Source of the DNA: Planctomycetota bacterium
GTDB taxonomy: Bacteria; Planctomycetota; Planctomycetia; Pirellulales; Thermoguttaceae
Assembly: GCA_029550925.1 (NCBI GenBank)
Contig: JAKPGL010000181.1
Span: forward strand, 1-64,000
Reading direction: 5' to 3'
DNA length: 64,000 bases
Below the pieces are notes generated by a model that saw nothing but the letters and a program-made list of their open reading frames with translations, was not told the origin of the DNA and searched no databases. The stretch's first letter is position 1. Each line of letters starts with the position of its first letter. Below, piece after piece: positions 44,440 to 53,498 of the stretch. A program made the position numbers and the translations under genes.

Positions 44440-47400
44440 CTACGGAAAAGCTAGACGAGCCGCCGGTCCGTCCAGAACAACCCAGGGTCTTTGGACAGAA
44501 CAGAAGTCCTTTGTTGGGAAATGACGCCGGAAGGAAAGGTTCTCCCAATTGCCGGCGGCGGGCCAGCGATGAGAAAGCACGAGAATCTCTCCCTGATCGA
44601 GTTCCAGTTCTATGCGGTGGAAAAGGACTTCCACGTTTCCGAGGGACAAGGCCATCCCGCCCGGCTCCAAAAAAACGGGCCCTCGATTTTCTTCGGAAAG
44701 ACTCATCGCCTCCTGCCGACCTTTCCAACGGATTAGCGGCTGTCCGTCGATGGACACCTCCATGGCGGCGTCGTCATCGAACAACTGGACCCCAACGACC
44801 AGAGAATACCTTTTGCCTTCCTTCAACCGGAACGGCTGCACCGTAGGATTTTGTTCGGAGGGGGAGACCGCCCGCCCATCGATCCGCTGTAGCCCTGACA
44901 AACCGTGTTTATCGTGGTCGAGACACAACATGGTGTGCGTCTGTCCCACAGGCAATACAAAACCGACCGTCCTGCGACGCCCGGCATGTACGTAAGTAAA
45001 CTCCGAATGAAGGCGATAGCTTCCGGAGACCAACACGGGCAATCGAAGTCGTTGGGGCATGGCGTCTCCGTTGGAGCGAAGGCCCTCTGGGGAGGAATGC
45101 CACACGCCGAGAAGGGCGTCCTGAGCGACGTCGATCCACGGGAGTAGGTTGAGCGGTTTCCCGAGGCCGACGCGGCGATTTCGAGCGGTTTGCAGCAGAA
45201 AACCGTTCTCGCCTCCGCCGATCGCCAGCGCAGCGCCGTCCGGCGTAAAGGCAAGGGAAGTGTGGTACTGATAGCGATCCACTTGAATAAGCGGCGTAGG
45301 GCGTTCCATATCCCAAAACAAGATCGCCCCTTCCTTGGAAACCGAGATGAGTCTCCGATCGTCCGGACTAAACGCAAGGGCCGTTACCGAGGTGCGATGA
45401 CCGGTAAACGTCTTGATCGGCGACGTTGTCTCGACGTTCCATAATTGGACGGTGCGATCACGATGGCCCGTGGCCAAGAGCGTCCGTCGGGAGTTCCATG
45501 CAACGCATTCGATCGCAGACAGCGTGCGCAGGGCGCCCTGGGCGAGGAGCCGCCCGGCGGCCGCATCCCATCGGCGATAGACGCCGGAGGCGTCCAAAGT
45601 GAAAATTTCGTTTCCCCCTGGTAGGAACGCCGCCCAGACATCTTTCGATCCGCCTTCGAGACGAAAACGTTCGCGGTCCTTGTCGGCCTCCAACACCGAG
45701 GTTTGCCCCCTGGCCCACCCGACGACGAACACCTCGCCGGACGGAGCCGCGTCGATCGATCGCACCGGCGCATTGGTGATTTCCAAGATTGTTTTCCAGG
45801 ACGAGTCGCGCTGGCTGTCGTATTTCCAAATGCGTCCCTGGGAATCGCCGGCGAGAAAGTATCTGCCGGAAGACGCGGTGCAAAGGCCCGTAATCCAAGG
45901 CCAAGAGGGCGGCGGGGCGCATCGCCGTACCGCCGTGCCGTCGGTTTGGTAAAGGAGCGTGCGGCTATCTGCGGCGATAAGCAGATGGGTGGGCGATGAA
46001 TATACATATTTCCATTTTTCCGGCGGCGTCGGCGGAACGATGAACGTATCGACCAACAGCGCCCCTCCAAAATCCAGCAATACATGTTTCCGCCCATCCG
46101 GGCTGGCTGCGGGACGTTCGTAGGCCGGGAAACGCGCCGCTTCTCGCCGCTGAGAAATACTATACACCACCAGCGAAAAGTCGAAGCTATAGGAGCTAAT
46201 CCACTCGCCGTCGTCGCTTACCGCAACCGAAACCACCACTTCCGCGTGCTGACGGTGCGAAAAGACTCTTTCGCCCGTCTTGGCGTTGTGGACATGAATT
46301 GCAGGATTATCGCCGCTGACGATCCAACGTCCATCCGCGCTGAACGCCGCCGCCGTGACCCCATGACCACCCACCCCAGCGTCGGCCAACGTCAAGACCT
46401 TCTCTCCGCTCGCCAGATCGTAAATGGTCAAGCCTGGCGCCTCTACGCCGACGGCCAGTCGCTGCGAATCCGCGCTGAACGCCGCGCACTTCACCCGCCG
46501 GCCGAATCCGGAAATCGTCCGTTGGATCGCTCCCTGTTGCGCCGAATAAATCACCACCGATTCGCGATTCGGGCCGGCAATGGCCAGTCGCGTCTCATCA
46601 GGACTCAGGGCGACAGGGATCGCCGCATCGCCGCCCGCCGATACCTTTTGGGACCATATCTGGGTCCCGGTTTTCAGGTTCCAATACGACGCCCGTTGGT
46701 CGTCCACGACCCAAATGGCGCCCGCGTCCCGACTCAAACGAATCCACCGAACCGGCGTCCTCTCCATCTCCCGGTAACGGTCCGACATTTTTCGCGCAAG
46801 AACCGCCAACGGATTGCTCGTCGAGCTGCGGGTCTCCAAGCGAGCGACGATCTTGCCGCTGTTCGTCTGGCGGACGAGGATCACCCCGAGTTCGTCGGCG
46901 TCGGCGATATACGCCCCATCGGGGCTAAACGCAGCGCAGGTTACCGGAGCGTTATGCCCCCCCAAAAGCGTCGGACGAATGGCGGCCTGTTCCTTCAGAT
47001 AGTACCACTCGAATTCTCGCAAATCGGGGGGAATGGCCGCCAGGTGGTCGTTGGCTTGCGCTCGATTGCCGTCCAAAACGGCCCGTTGCGCCAGCGCAAT
47101 GCGAGTTGCGTACGCTTCTTTTCGAGTTTGTTCACCTCGTCGTTGGGATTCGTCGCGGGCGGCGGCTGCGGCGGCCAGGGCCTCCAGGGCGCGTTGGGCC
47201 TCGGCTTGCGCCCGATGGGATTGTTCTGTGGCCTCGGCTTCCGCGGCCGTCGCCTCGATCGCCCGGCGGTTCGCCAAAAACGCAAACGCTAAAGAAAAAG
47301 AAAAACCCAACGCCAAACTCAACGCCAATCCAATCGCCAAGGCGGCCACCAAAGGTTTCCGTTTGCACCAGCGAACGGCTCTGCCAAAAGGGCCTACCGG

Positions 47401-48735
47401 ACGGGCAAAAATCGGTTCGCCTTTCAGATACCGATCAATCTCTTCCGCCAGCATCCCTGCGGTCGGATACCGACGCCGCGGGTCTTTCTCCAGACATTTC
47501 AGACAGATCGTCTCCAAATCCCGCGGAACACGATGATCGAAACGTCGCAACGGCGGCGGTTCGTCTTCGATGATCTGTTTCATCAGCATCCGAAAATCGC
47601 CGCGGAACGGGCGCTCGCCGGTAAGCATTTCATACATCATCACCCCGAGCGAATACACATCGCTTCGCCGATCCGCCGTATGCGCTTCTCCCTTGGCCTG
47701 TTCCGGCGACATGTAGGCGGGCGTGCCTACGATCTGACCCGCTAGCGTCAGCGTCGCTTCTCCTGCTTCGCGCTTGGCAAGGCCAAAGTCCATCACATGC
47801 GCCCGCCCCTCGCGATCAATCAACACATTGCTCGGTTTAAGGTCCCGATGAATTACGCCTTGTTGATGGGCGTAGTGCAGCGCCTCGGCGATCTGTTTAC
47901 ATAATACGGCGGACTCGCGGTACGTGGGACGCTCGCGCGTCAGCAGGTCAGCCAACGTCTCGCCCTCGACATACTCGCTGACAATATACAGCGTATCGCC
48001 TTCGCTCCCCGCCTCGTACACCCCAATAATTCCAGGGTGCCGGAGTTGCGCCGCCGCCCGCGCTTCCCGAACGAACAACTCGCTCTCCACGGCGTCGAGT
48101 TGTCCTTTGCGCGGGATTTTAATCGCCGCAAGTCGATCCAGTTTCCGGTCCCTCGCCTTCCACACCTCGCCGAAGGCGCCCATCCCAAGCTTCTGGATGA
48201 GTTCAAAATGGCGGAACCAACGACGGCCCCCCGGCCCCGCCGACGTCTCTTTCCCCCCAACGCCGCCGCCCACCAGCCGAAACCGATTTCCACAGGAGGG
48301 ACACACGCTCTCGTCCGAACCGTCTTCGCTGGCGGCTTCGATGCGATCCCGGCAATACGGACATCGGATCGCGAAGGTGTCCGATTCCGTGGACTTCAAA
48401 GAATCCGCTGCTGGGCGTTCCCCCCTCTGGGGTGCTCGACCGACTTCCGCCTCCAACTGCTCGATCAGATCGCGATGTTGGGGATACCGCCGGTAATAAT
48501 CGGCCCAATCCGGCTCGAGCCCCGCCGCCCGCCGATAGTCGATCTCCAACCCCAACAGATGACGAAAAAGTTCTTTCTGAACGGCTTCGGGAAGAGCGTC
48601 GGTATAATAATCGTCCAGGTTTGGCTGACTTCCCGACTTCCAAGCAGCCTCAAAACGATCGCAAATGGCGTCGATCGTTCCTTCCATCGACAGCCCCTGC
48701 CCCTGTTCCGCGTCGGAAGGTTTCTCGGTCCGCAT
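44440..48735 (-). CDS. Receptor-type Ser/Thr protein kinase with WD40 repeats
   Basis: 1431 residues. Order: N-terminal regulatory segment (1-120), zinc-ribbon Cys pairs C125/C128 and C145/C148, kinase domain about 177-440, one transmembrane segment about 461-488, then WD40-like beta-propeller blades about 590-1200. A C-terminal sandwich-like domain follows. Key residues are intact: glycine loop GMGAFGEV, K206 in AAIK, HRDLKPSN at 296-303, DFG 316-318 and SPE at 343-345. A cytoplasmic kinase would signal from an outside WD40 sensor or scaffold. It lies 60 bases downstream of the ECF sigma gene, a common planctomycete pairing. No frameshift was seen. Confidence 0.93.
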   Translation of the reverse strand: MRTEKPSDAEQGQGLSMEGTIDAICDRFEAAWKSGSQPNLDDYYTDALPEAVQKELFRHLLGLEIDYRRAAGLEPDWADYYRRYPQHRDLIEQLEAEVGRAPQRGERPAADSLKSTESDTFAIRCPYCRDRIEAASEDGSDESVCPSCGNRFRLVGGGVGGKETSAGPGGRRWFRHFELIQKLGMGAFGEVWKARDRKLDRLAAIKIPRKGQLDAVESELFVREARAAAQLRHPGIIGVYEAGSEGDTLYIVSEYVEGETLADLLTRERPTYRESAVLCKQIAEALHYAHQQGVIHRDLKPSNVLIDREGRAHVMDFGLAKREAGEATLTLAGQIVGTPAYMSPEQAKGEAHTADRRSDVYSLGVMMYEMLTGERPFRGDFRMLMKQIIEDEPPPLRRFDHRVPRDLETICLKCLEKDPRRRYPTAGMLAEEIDRYLKGEPIFARPVGPFGRAVRWCKRKPLVAALAIGLALSLALGFSFSLAFAFLANRRAIEATAAEAEATEQSHRAQAEAQRALEALAAAAAARDESQRRGEQTRKEAYATRIALAQRAVLDGNRAQANDHLAAIPPDLREFEWYYLKEQAAIRPTLLGGHNAPVTCAAFSPDGAYIADADELGVILVRQTNSGKIVARLETRSSTSNPLAVLARKMSDRYREMERTPVRWIRLSRDAGAIWVVDDQRASYWNLKTGTQIWSQKVSAGGDAAIPVALSPDETRLAIAGPNRESVVIYSAQQGAIQRTISGFGRRVKCAAFSADSQRLAVGVEAPGLTIYDLASGEKVLTLADAGVGGHGVTAAAFSADGRWIVSGDNPAIHVHNAKTGERVFSHRQHAEVVVSVAVSDDGEWISSYSFDFSLVVYSISQRREAARFPAYERPAASPDGRKHVLLDFGGALLVDTFIVPPTPPEKWKYVYSSPTHLLIAADSRTLLYQTDGTAVRRCAPPPSWPWITGLCTASSGRYFLAGDSQGRIWKYDSQRDSSWKTILEITNAPVRSIDAAPSGEVFVVGWARGQTSVLEADKDRERFRLEGGSKDVWAAFLPGGNEIFTLDASGVYRRWDAAAGRLLAQGALRTLSAIECVAWNSRRTLLATGHRDRTVQLWNVETTSPIKTFTGHRTSVTALAFSPDDRRLISVSKEGAILFWDMERPTPLIQVDRYQYHTSLAFTPDGAALAIGGGENGFLLQTARNRRVGLGKPLNLLPWIDVAQDALLGVWHSSPEGLRSNGDAMPQRLRLPVLVSGSYRLHSEFTYVHAGRRRTVGFVLPVGQTHTMLCLDHDKHGLSGLQRIDGRAVSPSEQNPTVQPFRLKEGKRYSLVVGVQLFDDDAAMEVSIDGQPLIRWKGRQEAMSLSEENRGPVFLEPGGMALSLGNVEVLFHRIELELDQGEILVLSHRWPAAGNWENLSFRRHFPTKDFCSVQRPWVVLDGPAARLAFP

Positions 48736-48795
48736 GGTCTGCCCTTCCTGAAAACGGCCCCCCCTCCTCCCCCGCCATACCCATCCCTGCCTCCC

Positions 48796-49410
48796 TTACT
48801 CCTCAGACGCCATCCGGGACCATTTCTCGCGGATTCGCGACAACTTTCGCTCCACAGTCCGCCGGACGCAGCCGAGCTTCTCGGCAATTTCTTCCGCAGT
48901 ATAGCCTTCTAAGGCCAGCAGCGCCACCTGCCGTAATGACTCGTCCCCTAGGCCGTCGAGCATCCGCTGACACTGGTCCTCCACCATACACGCCAATTCC
49001 GGAGTCGGCTCCTCACCGGCCGCACCGCCAATGCCGTCCGTCCGCTCCTCTGAGGCATTTTTTCGCAGAAAAAACGACTCGCCGCTTACCTGTCCGCCGC
49101 CCCGTTTTTCGGCAAAGTGTCGCCGTCGCTCCGCACACGCTTTCCGGGCCGTTATCGTCACCAAAAGCCGCCATAGATCGCCGCGACTATCCATGCGTTC
49201 AAATCGTCCCGCCGCCACCCCACGATAAAAGCTATTCATCGCGCTTAACGCCACATCCTCTTCGTCGAACGCCCGTCGTGGCAAGTCCGCCAGTTTTTTC
49301 CGGGCGTACTGCACCAGCCGCCCATAATACTCCCTCCAAATGACCTCTTCCGCCGCCGAGTCCCCTTCGGCCAACCGATCAATCCAATGGGTAATGTCCG
49401 ACTCTGACAT
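48796..49410 (-). CDS. ECF-type RNA polymerase sigma factor (planctomycete subgroup)
   Basis: 204 residues. Region 2 (EEVIWREYYGRLVQYARKKLADLPRRAFDEEDVALSAMNSFYRG) and region 4 with the helix-turn-helix (LRQVALLALEGYTAEEIAEKLGCVRRTVERKLSRIREKW, about 155-195) are present. A 40-residue linker rich in Gly/Glu separates them. No anti-sigma gene is adjacent. The next gene is a kinase, which fits the known ECF-kinase coupling in Planctomycetes where kinase phosphorylation regulates the sigma factor. The start ATG 49408-49410 has TAGGAGAGG upstream. An in-frame start at 49461 is less likely. Confidence 0.93.
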   Translation of the reverse strand: MSESDITHWIDRLAEGDSAAEEVIWREYYGRLVQYARKKLADLPRRAFDEEDVALSAMNSFYRGVAAGRFERMDSRGDLWRLLVTITARKACAERRRHFAEKRGGGQVSGESFFLRKNASEERTDGIGGAAGEEPTPELACMVEDQCQRMLDGLGDESLRQVALLALEGYTAEEIAEKLGCVRRTVERKLSRIREKWSRMASEE

Positions 49411-49876
49411 GAACGCCTCTCCTAACGGTTGCCAGCTTGCCTCGGACGAGGCGGCTGCCATAGAAAAACTCCAAGAGAAGTTCCCACCTTAGCAATCCAA
49501 TATCTCCGTATTCCAATAGGTGTAAATTCTTAGGCCCCCCTCTGTCAAGCGGCTCCTCGGGCGGGGGGACCTAACGGATAGTTTAGCCTGTGGCGCTCCT
49601 CAACCCATCCCCCCTTCTATCCCTAGAGGACAGACGCCTTCTTTCTCTGCCGGCCCTCAGAGCGGCCTCCCTCCCAACTTGCACATCTCAAAAACTCCCT
49701 GGCGTCCCCAGCCCACCTTTTCGGCAACTCCACCGAGCCGCGGGAAAAAATCTTGGGGGAAAAATCTTTTTCGCCTGTCGCAACAAAGTCCTGTTTTCCC
49801 ATTTGATGGGTAGAGAGGCGTTGATCAATCAAAGGTTTTTCAGTCAGTTCCAATTTTTTTCCAAAGGAGGTGTCCC
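49411..49876. other. 466-base divergent region (ECF sigma / PDZ protein)
   Basis: It contains a strong AAAGGAGGT ribosome site at 49863-49871 for the plus-strand PDZ gene. Autoregulatory ECF promoters are expected upstream of the sigma gene, but no recognisable -35/-10 pair for a planctomycete ECF was found. No repeat or RNA gene was seen. Confidence 0.4.
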
Positions 49877-50263
49877 ATGACCCGGTTCGTTTCTCGCAAG
49901 TCGTTGGCTTTGGCAGTGGTAGTTCTCGCGGCCTCCGCAGTCGCCCCGGCAATGGCCGAAGAAAAGGCGGGGGTTACGCCGATCCCCCGCTTGGGGTTTT
50001 GCAGCTACTTCAACGGGGAGGGCGAATACGTTACTGAAGTATTTGAGGGATCGATCGCCTGGGAAATCGGCCTTGAACCCGACGATGTAATCGTCGCCGT
50101 CAACGGCTACCGGCTGAACCATGACGGCGCCTGGTACAGGGCCATGCGACGGGCCGTCCTACAAGGCTATGCCCGACTGGCCATCGTCGATTGCCGCACC
50201 GGCTACATCGTGCACCGGACGGTCCACTTCGGCCATGGGCACGGCCCTCATAGCACCCCCTAA
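49877..50263 (+). CDS. Small secreted PDZ-like protein
   Basis: 128 residues with a signal peptide (SLALAVVVLAASAVAPAMAEE, about residues 9-29). A PDZ-type segment follows, with LGFCSYFNGEGEYVTEVFEGSIAWEIGLEPDDVIVAVNGYRLNHDGAWYRAMRRAV (about 39-94; the GLEPDDVIVAVNG element is the PDZ hallmark). Two Cys may form a disulfide. PDZ modules bind protein C-termini; a stand-alone small secreted PDZ protein is common in Planctomycetes, but its target is unknown. AAAGGAGG precedes the ATG. A hairpin terminator at 50301-50352 follows. Confidence 0.82.
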   Translation: MTRFVSRKSLALAVVVLAASAVAPAMAEEKAGVTPIPRLGFCSYFNGEGEYVTEVFEGSIAWEIGLEPDDVIVAVNGYRLNHDGAWYRAMRRAVLQGYARLAIVDCRTGYIVHRTVHFGHGHGPHSTP

Positions 50264-50300
50264 TGGATCACGGCCCCTGAGAGCTTGACCGATCACCCCG

Positions 50301-50352
50301 AAAGCCCAGCCCCCTAAAGGATGTGGCCATGAAGGCAGGGGAGCTGGGCTTT
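50301..50352 (+). terminator. Long stem-loop terminator after the PDZ gene
   Basis: AAAGCCCAGC (50301-50310) pairs perfectly with GCTGGGCTTT (50343-50352), extended inward by CCCC/GGGG. The region after it reads CGGCGTTTT. It lies 37 bases after the stop codon and would stop transcription into the following small-gene region. Confidence 0.6.
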
Positions 50353-50651
50353 CGGCGTTTTAAATGCCGTCGTTCCCCTGAAAGTCCCCTCTATGCCATA
50401 ATAACCGCAAAATTTTCCCAGTTTTTCCAAACTGTAAAATGTTCTCATTCACCAGGCCTGCTACCGGATCAAGGTTGCCCAGGAGTTTATTTTTCCGGTA
50501 AACTCCCTGTGGATTCGTTCTTTCCCCTCCCCGTCCAAGGGGCCAGAACGGTCGCTCCGAACGCACCAGTTCGGATTGCCGCTCAATCGTTGATCCTGGG
50601 ACTACCGCAGTCTGTGAGACTGGACCGGAGGATCGGGCGTTTAACAATCTG

Positions 50652-50674
50652 CCGTTTTAACAGACGGGGTTGCG
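50652..50674 (+). repeat. GTTGCG-ended intergenic palindrome
   Basis: The pattern CCGTTTTA-ACAG-ACGG-GGTTGCG has the same layout as copies at 7224-7246, 12332-12358 and 53499-53525. It sits in the 574-base gap between the PDZ gene and the small membrane protein gene. A further inverted repeat CAGTCT/AGACTG lies just upstream near 50608-50622. Confidence 0.5.
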
Positions 50675-50757
50675 TAGGCGTTCGCACTCTAGCCTTAACC
50701 TTAGGTCCTGGAAATAGTTAGAACGATTCTACTCCGTTTGCTGTCGCAACCCGGACG

Positions 50758-50776
50758 CCTTTTACCATGTAAAAGG
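50758..50776. promoter_or_regulatory. Perfect 8-base palindrome upstream of the small-protein gene
   Basis: CCTTTTAC-cat-GTAAAAGG, a perfect eight-base dyad with a three-base centre, 61 bases before the ATG at 50838. It could be an operator or short hairpin; no regulator can be named. Confidence 0.35.
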
Positions 50777-50837
50777 TAGGAAACCAAAACGGAAAGAAAA
50801 ACATCCACCCCCAAAAATTACTAGAAAGGACTAAGCC

Positions 50838-51059
50838 ATGGACGCTCTCCGCAAATTCATCGCTGCCTGGAACACTTCGCTGCTGTTCGGCGCCGCTGCG
50901 GTCGCCTTCGCTGCTTGGGGCATGTGGGTCGGCCCCGCCCCCACGGTCATCGACATCGGTCAGCACCCCGCTAATGTTTATAACTCCGGGGAAAAATTCG
51001 GAGCATTCAAAGACAGCGAACTTTACAAAGACAGCGAACTTAATCCTATCGTGTTGTAA
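50838..51059 (+). CDS. Small single-pass membrane protein, 73 residues
   Basis: AAAGGA lies well placed before the ATG. The protein has a hydrophobic helix NTSLLFGAAAVAFAAWGMWVG (about residues 12-32), a short exposed region and a C-terminal direct repeat KDSELYKDSEL encoded by two near-identical 18-base units. It ends six bases before the start of the clan CD peptidase candidate, so the two are probably cotranscribed. No family was recognised. The repeat is consistent with a recent expansion. It could be a partner or substrate of the downstream protein (speculative). Confidence 0.62.
   Translation: MDALRKFIAAWNTSLLFGAAAVAFAAWGMWVGPAPTVIDIGQHPANVYNSGEKFGAFKDSELYKDSELNPIVL
51009..51044 (+). 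repeat. Two-copy 18-base tandem repeat within the small-protein gene
   Basis: AAAGACAGCGAACTTTAC at 51009-51026 is repeated at 51027-51044 with two or three end differences. The copies are in frame and give KDSELY-KDSELN. It may vary in copy number between strains. Confidence 0.75.
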
Positions 51060-51065
51060 GTTCCC

Positions 51066-52157
51066 ATGTATATGATGAATGTTCGAGGCTGTCCTGGGTA
51101 TTTTAGGATGGCCTCATTATTTTTTGGCATTTTCTTTGCGACAATGGTTGTCTCGGCGGTGGTTGCTGGGGACCGAGGGGTGGTCTTCATCTATGTGGCC
51201 AGTGAGACTGCGCCGAATGAGGCCGAGTCGGAAAACTATCGAGCCTTGATCGAGTTATTGCGGCGTCAAGGCCATGAAAAACTGGATCAGATTGCCGAGA
51301 GCCTTGTAAGGGACTTGGAACGATTTCCCGCCGCAGTGGACGAGGAGATCGACGTCTTGGGGAGGCGTTTGCCTGGTCTAACAGGGGTGGCCCCAGCGGC
51401 GGTCGTGTTTACCAATCGTCTGCTGCGGCGGGGTCGCTATTTGGAGTACCGTCCCGGCTGGCCCGGACTTCAGAAGGTTCCTCTGAGCTTTCCCATCCCG
51501 CGTCTGGAGAACCCGATAGCGGCAAGTAACCCGGTCTGCAATCCGGAGGTGTTTTCTTTATTGCTTACGGAGACGGCCCGCCGATTCGATCCTTCTTACT
51601 ACGAGTTTGTTTTGATGACGAAATCGCACGGCAATCCTGAGATGGCGATGACGCCGCGGGTGAGCCGGCTGGCCTCCGACATCAAACCGGAAGACCTGGC
51701 AGCGTTGGCTGGCATAGGGGATCGGTCGGCGAGCGACCACGCAGCGGTCCCCCGGCTGGGGATAAGCCGACGCCAGTATTTCGACCTCCTTAACGAGCAA
51801 GGTCGCACCGAAGGCATGGAGTTCGCCCTGGTGTACATCGAAGCCTGCCAGGGCCATTTCGCCGAAGCGTTGAAGGAGCGATTGCCCGCCAATGTCCGAC
51901 GGGCCTACGTTACGGCCGGCGGCGCCCAGTACCGGAACGTAGATTTCGAGCGGCTTTTCGACCGCATGGCCGAGGGAGTCCCCCTGGCCGACGCCCTGGA
52001 ACAACAACTCGCTGACCGGCAGCCCGGGGTCATGCACACGCCGCCCTGGCGTCGCTGGCTATGGCTGGGGTTCTGGTTGCCGCTAGTGGCCTGGCTCGTT
52101 TGGCTGGTTTTCCAAAGACGATGCAGACCGTCCCCCCCACTTTCCCCAAGGGGATAA
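51066..52157 (+). CDS. Membrane-anchored clan CD (caspase/legumain-like) peptidase candidate
   Basis: 363 residues. A signal-type hydrophobic segment (about 16-34) and a C-terminal transmembrane helix (about 331-349) bracket a soluble core. That core carries the clan CD dyad pattern: a hydrophobic strand ending in His-Gly (YYEFVLMTKSHGNPE, H188) and another ending in Ala-Cys (FALVYIEACQGHF, C261). The latter is close to legumain's YIEACESGS and caspase QACRG contexts. The dyad spacing of 73 residues is within the range for such peptidases. No caspase p10 features were confirmed. It follows the 73-residue membrane protein by six bases. Peptidase activity is inferred, not shown. Confidence 0.62.
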   Translation: MYMMNVRGCPGYFRMASLFFGIFFATMVVSAVVAGDRGVVFIYVASETAPNEAESENYRALIELLRRQGHEKLDQIAESLVRDLERFPAAVDEEIDVLGRRLPGLTGVAPAAVVFTNRLLRRGRYLEYRPGWPGLQKVPLSFPIPRLENPIAASNPVCNPEVFSLLLTETARRFDPSYYEFVLMTKSHGNPEMAMTPRVSRLASDIKPEDLAALAGIGDRSASDHAAVPRLGISRRQYFDLLNEQGRTEGMEFALVYIEACQGHFAEALKERLPANVRRAYVTAGGAQYRNVDFERLFDRMAEGVPLADALEQQLADRQPGVMHTPPWRRWLWLGFWLPLVAWLVWLVFQRRCRPSPPLSPRG

Positions 52158-52282
52158 AATCGCAGCGGCAGCCAATGCAGGTCCAATCGGCCGGAAGTGC
52201 TCCGTTTGCTTGGCGACACCGACTTGTCAGGCCCCCCTCATGGGAAAAAGGATAGGAAGCGAGTCTTTCCTCTTCCGAGAAG

Positions 52283-53353
52283 TTATTCTGTTTGTTCGAC
52301 CGGGGTCAGTTGGTCCAGGGCGGCGTTGAAGTTCCGGCGGGTGCGTCGCTTCCAATGGCCTTGGTGCCAGGCGGAAGAGGCGATCAGCGGGACGGCCAGG
52401 GTCGCCTCGGCATAGACCATCTGCTCCAAACCGCTATCGACTTTGCCCCAACTGCTGGCCTCGACCAGGGTGCTGCCCGACAGGCCGCCGTCCCGGACAT
52501 CGGCCACGGTGATCTGGATGGCGTATTTGTGCATCGGGGCTTCGACTCCCAGAACATCGGCGGCCACGACCACATCTTGGGCGAAGTTTTTCGGCACGCC
52601 GCCGCCAATCATAAACAGTCCGGTCTCTTTGCAGAGGATTTTGATCTGCGTGAGTTCGTCGAAATCTTTGGCCGAGTCGATCGCTACGGTCGGCTGGCCG
52701 CGCCGGGCCGCCCGGTGCATGACCAAACCGAATCCCGCCGAACAATCACTAAAGGCCGGGCAAAACAGCGGCACACCCTGCCGATACGCCTCCAGCACGA
52801 TGCTTTCTTCACACTTCGCCCCGCCTTCGGCCAGATACTGCCCCATTGCCGCCAAAAACTCTCGCGAAGAATAGGACCTGGGGGCCAGGGAGTCGGCAAT
52901 CTGGCAGACCGTCTCGTCGCAGATGCGCAGCTCATCCTCGTCGATCAACGTGTCGTAGATGCGGTCGATGTGCAGACGCCGCAGTTGGTCGTCGTGGACG
53001 CCGCTTTTTAGCATCAGCTCGGCTTGATAGTGGCGGAACCCAAGGGCCTCGAAAAAGTCCTGATCCACCAGGTTCGCCCCGGTCGAAACCACCGCATCGA
53101 CCATGTTCGAGCGGATCATCTCGACAAAGACCTTTTTCAGCCCAGCGCTAATGAGCGAACCGGCCAGACATAAGATAATGCCGCAGTCCGAGTCGGCCAA
53201 CATGCGGTTGTAGATATCCGCCGCCCGCGCCAGGTCCCGGGCCGAATAGGCCATTCGGCCCATCGCCTCGACCAACGGACGGGCGTCGAACCGGGTAATG
53301 TCAATATGCTCGACCGGCCGGCTCAGATACCGCTTTTTCTCTTCCACGTTCAT
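52283..53353 (-). CDS. Deoxyhypusine synthase family protein (homospermidine-synthase-like)
   Basis: 356 residues. The DHS fold elements are clear: CLAGSLISAGLKKVFVEMIRSNMVDAVVSTGANLVDQD (about 60-100), FMIGGGVPKNF (about 247), and the catalytic-Lys block EASSWGKVDSG (about 300). Bacterial DHS-family enzymes act as homospermidine or related polyamine synthases rather than on eIF5A. ATG 53351-53353 has AGGAG upstream and was preferred over a GTG at 53362. A divergent relative is encoded 202 bases upstream on the same strand. Confidence 0.88.
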   Translation of the reverse strand: MNVEEKKRYLSRPVEHIDITRFDARPLVEAMGRMAYSARDLARAADIYNRMLADSDCGIILCLAGSLISAGLKKVFVEMIRSNMVDAVVSTGANLVDQDFFEALGFRHYQAELMLKSGVHDDQLRRLHIDRIYDTLIDEDELRICDETVCQIADSLAPRSYSSREFLAAMGQYLAEGGAKCEESIVLEAYRQGVPLFCPAFSDCSAGFGLVMHRAARRGQPTVAIDSAKDFDELTQIKILCKETGLFMIGGGVPKNFAQDVVVAADVLGVEAPMHKYAIQITVADVRDGGLSGSTLVEASSWGKVDSGLEQMVYAEATLAVPLIASSAWHQGHWKRRTRRNFNAALDQLTPVEQTE

Positions 53354-53498
53354 CCGAAACACTCCTCGCGAGGAAGGGAGTAAAGAAAGGGGCTTCTACG
53401 GATATCCTCCTTTTCCAAATTCATTTCAGATTCAAGATACCGATTGTTCCCCAATCGCTCAAGGGGAGAGCTGCCCGGCCTGTCCAGGCTGAGCCAAT

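Noticed and set aside
46084-47292. Plus-strand frame of 402 codons opposite the kinase gene.
   Set aside because: It is antisense to a well-supported WD40-kinase and low in recognisable motifs, so it was taken as a shadow.
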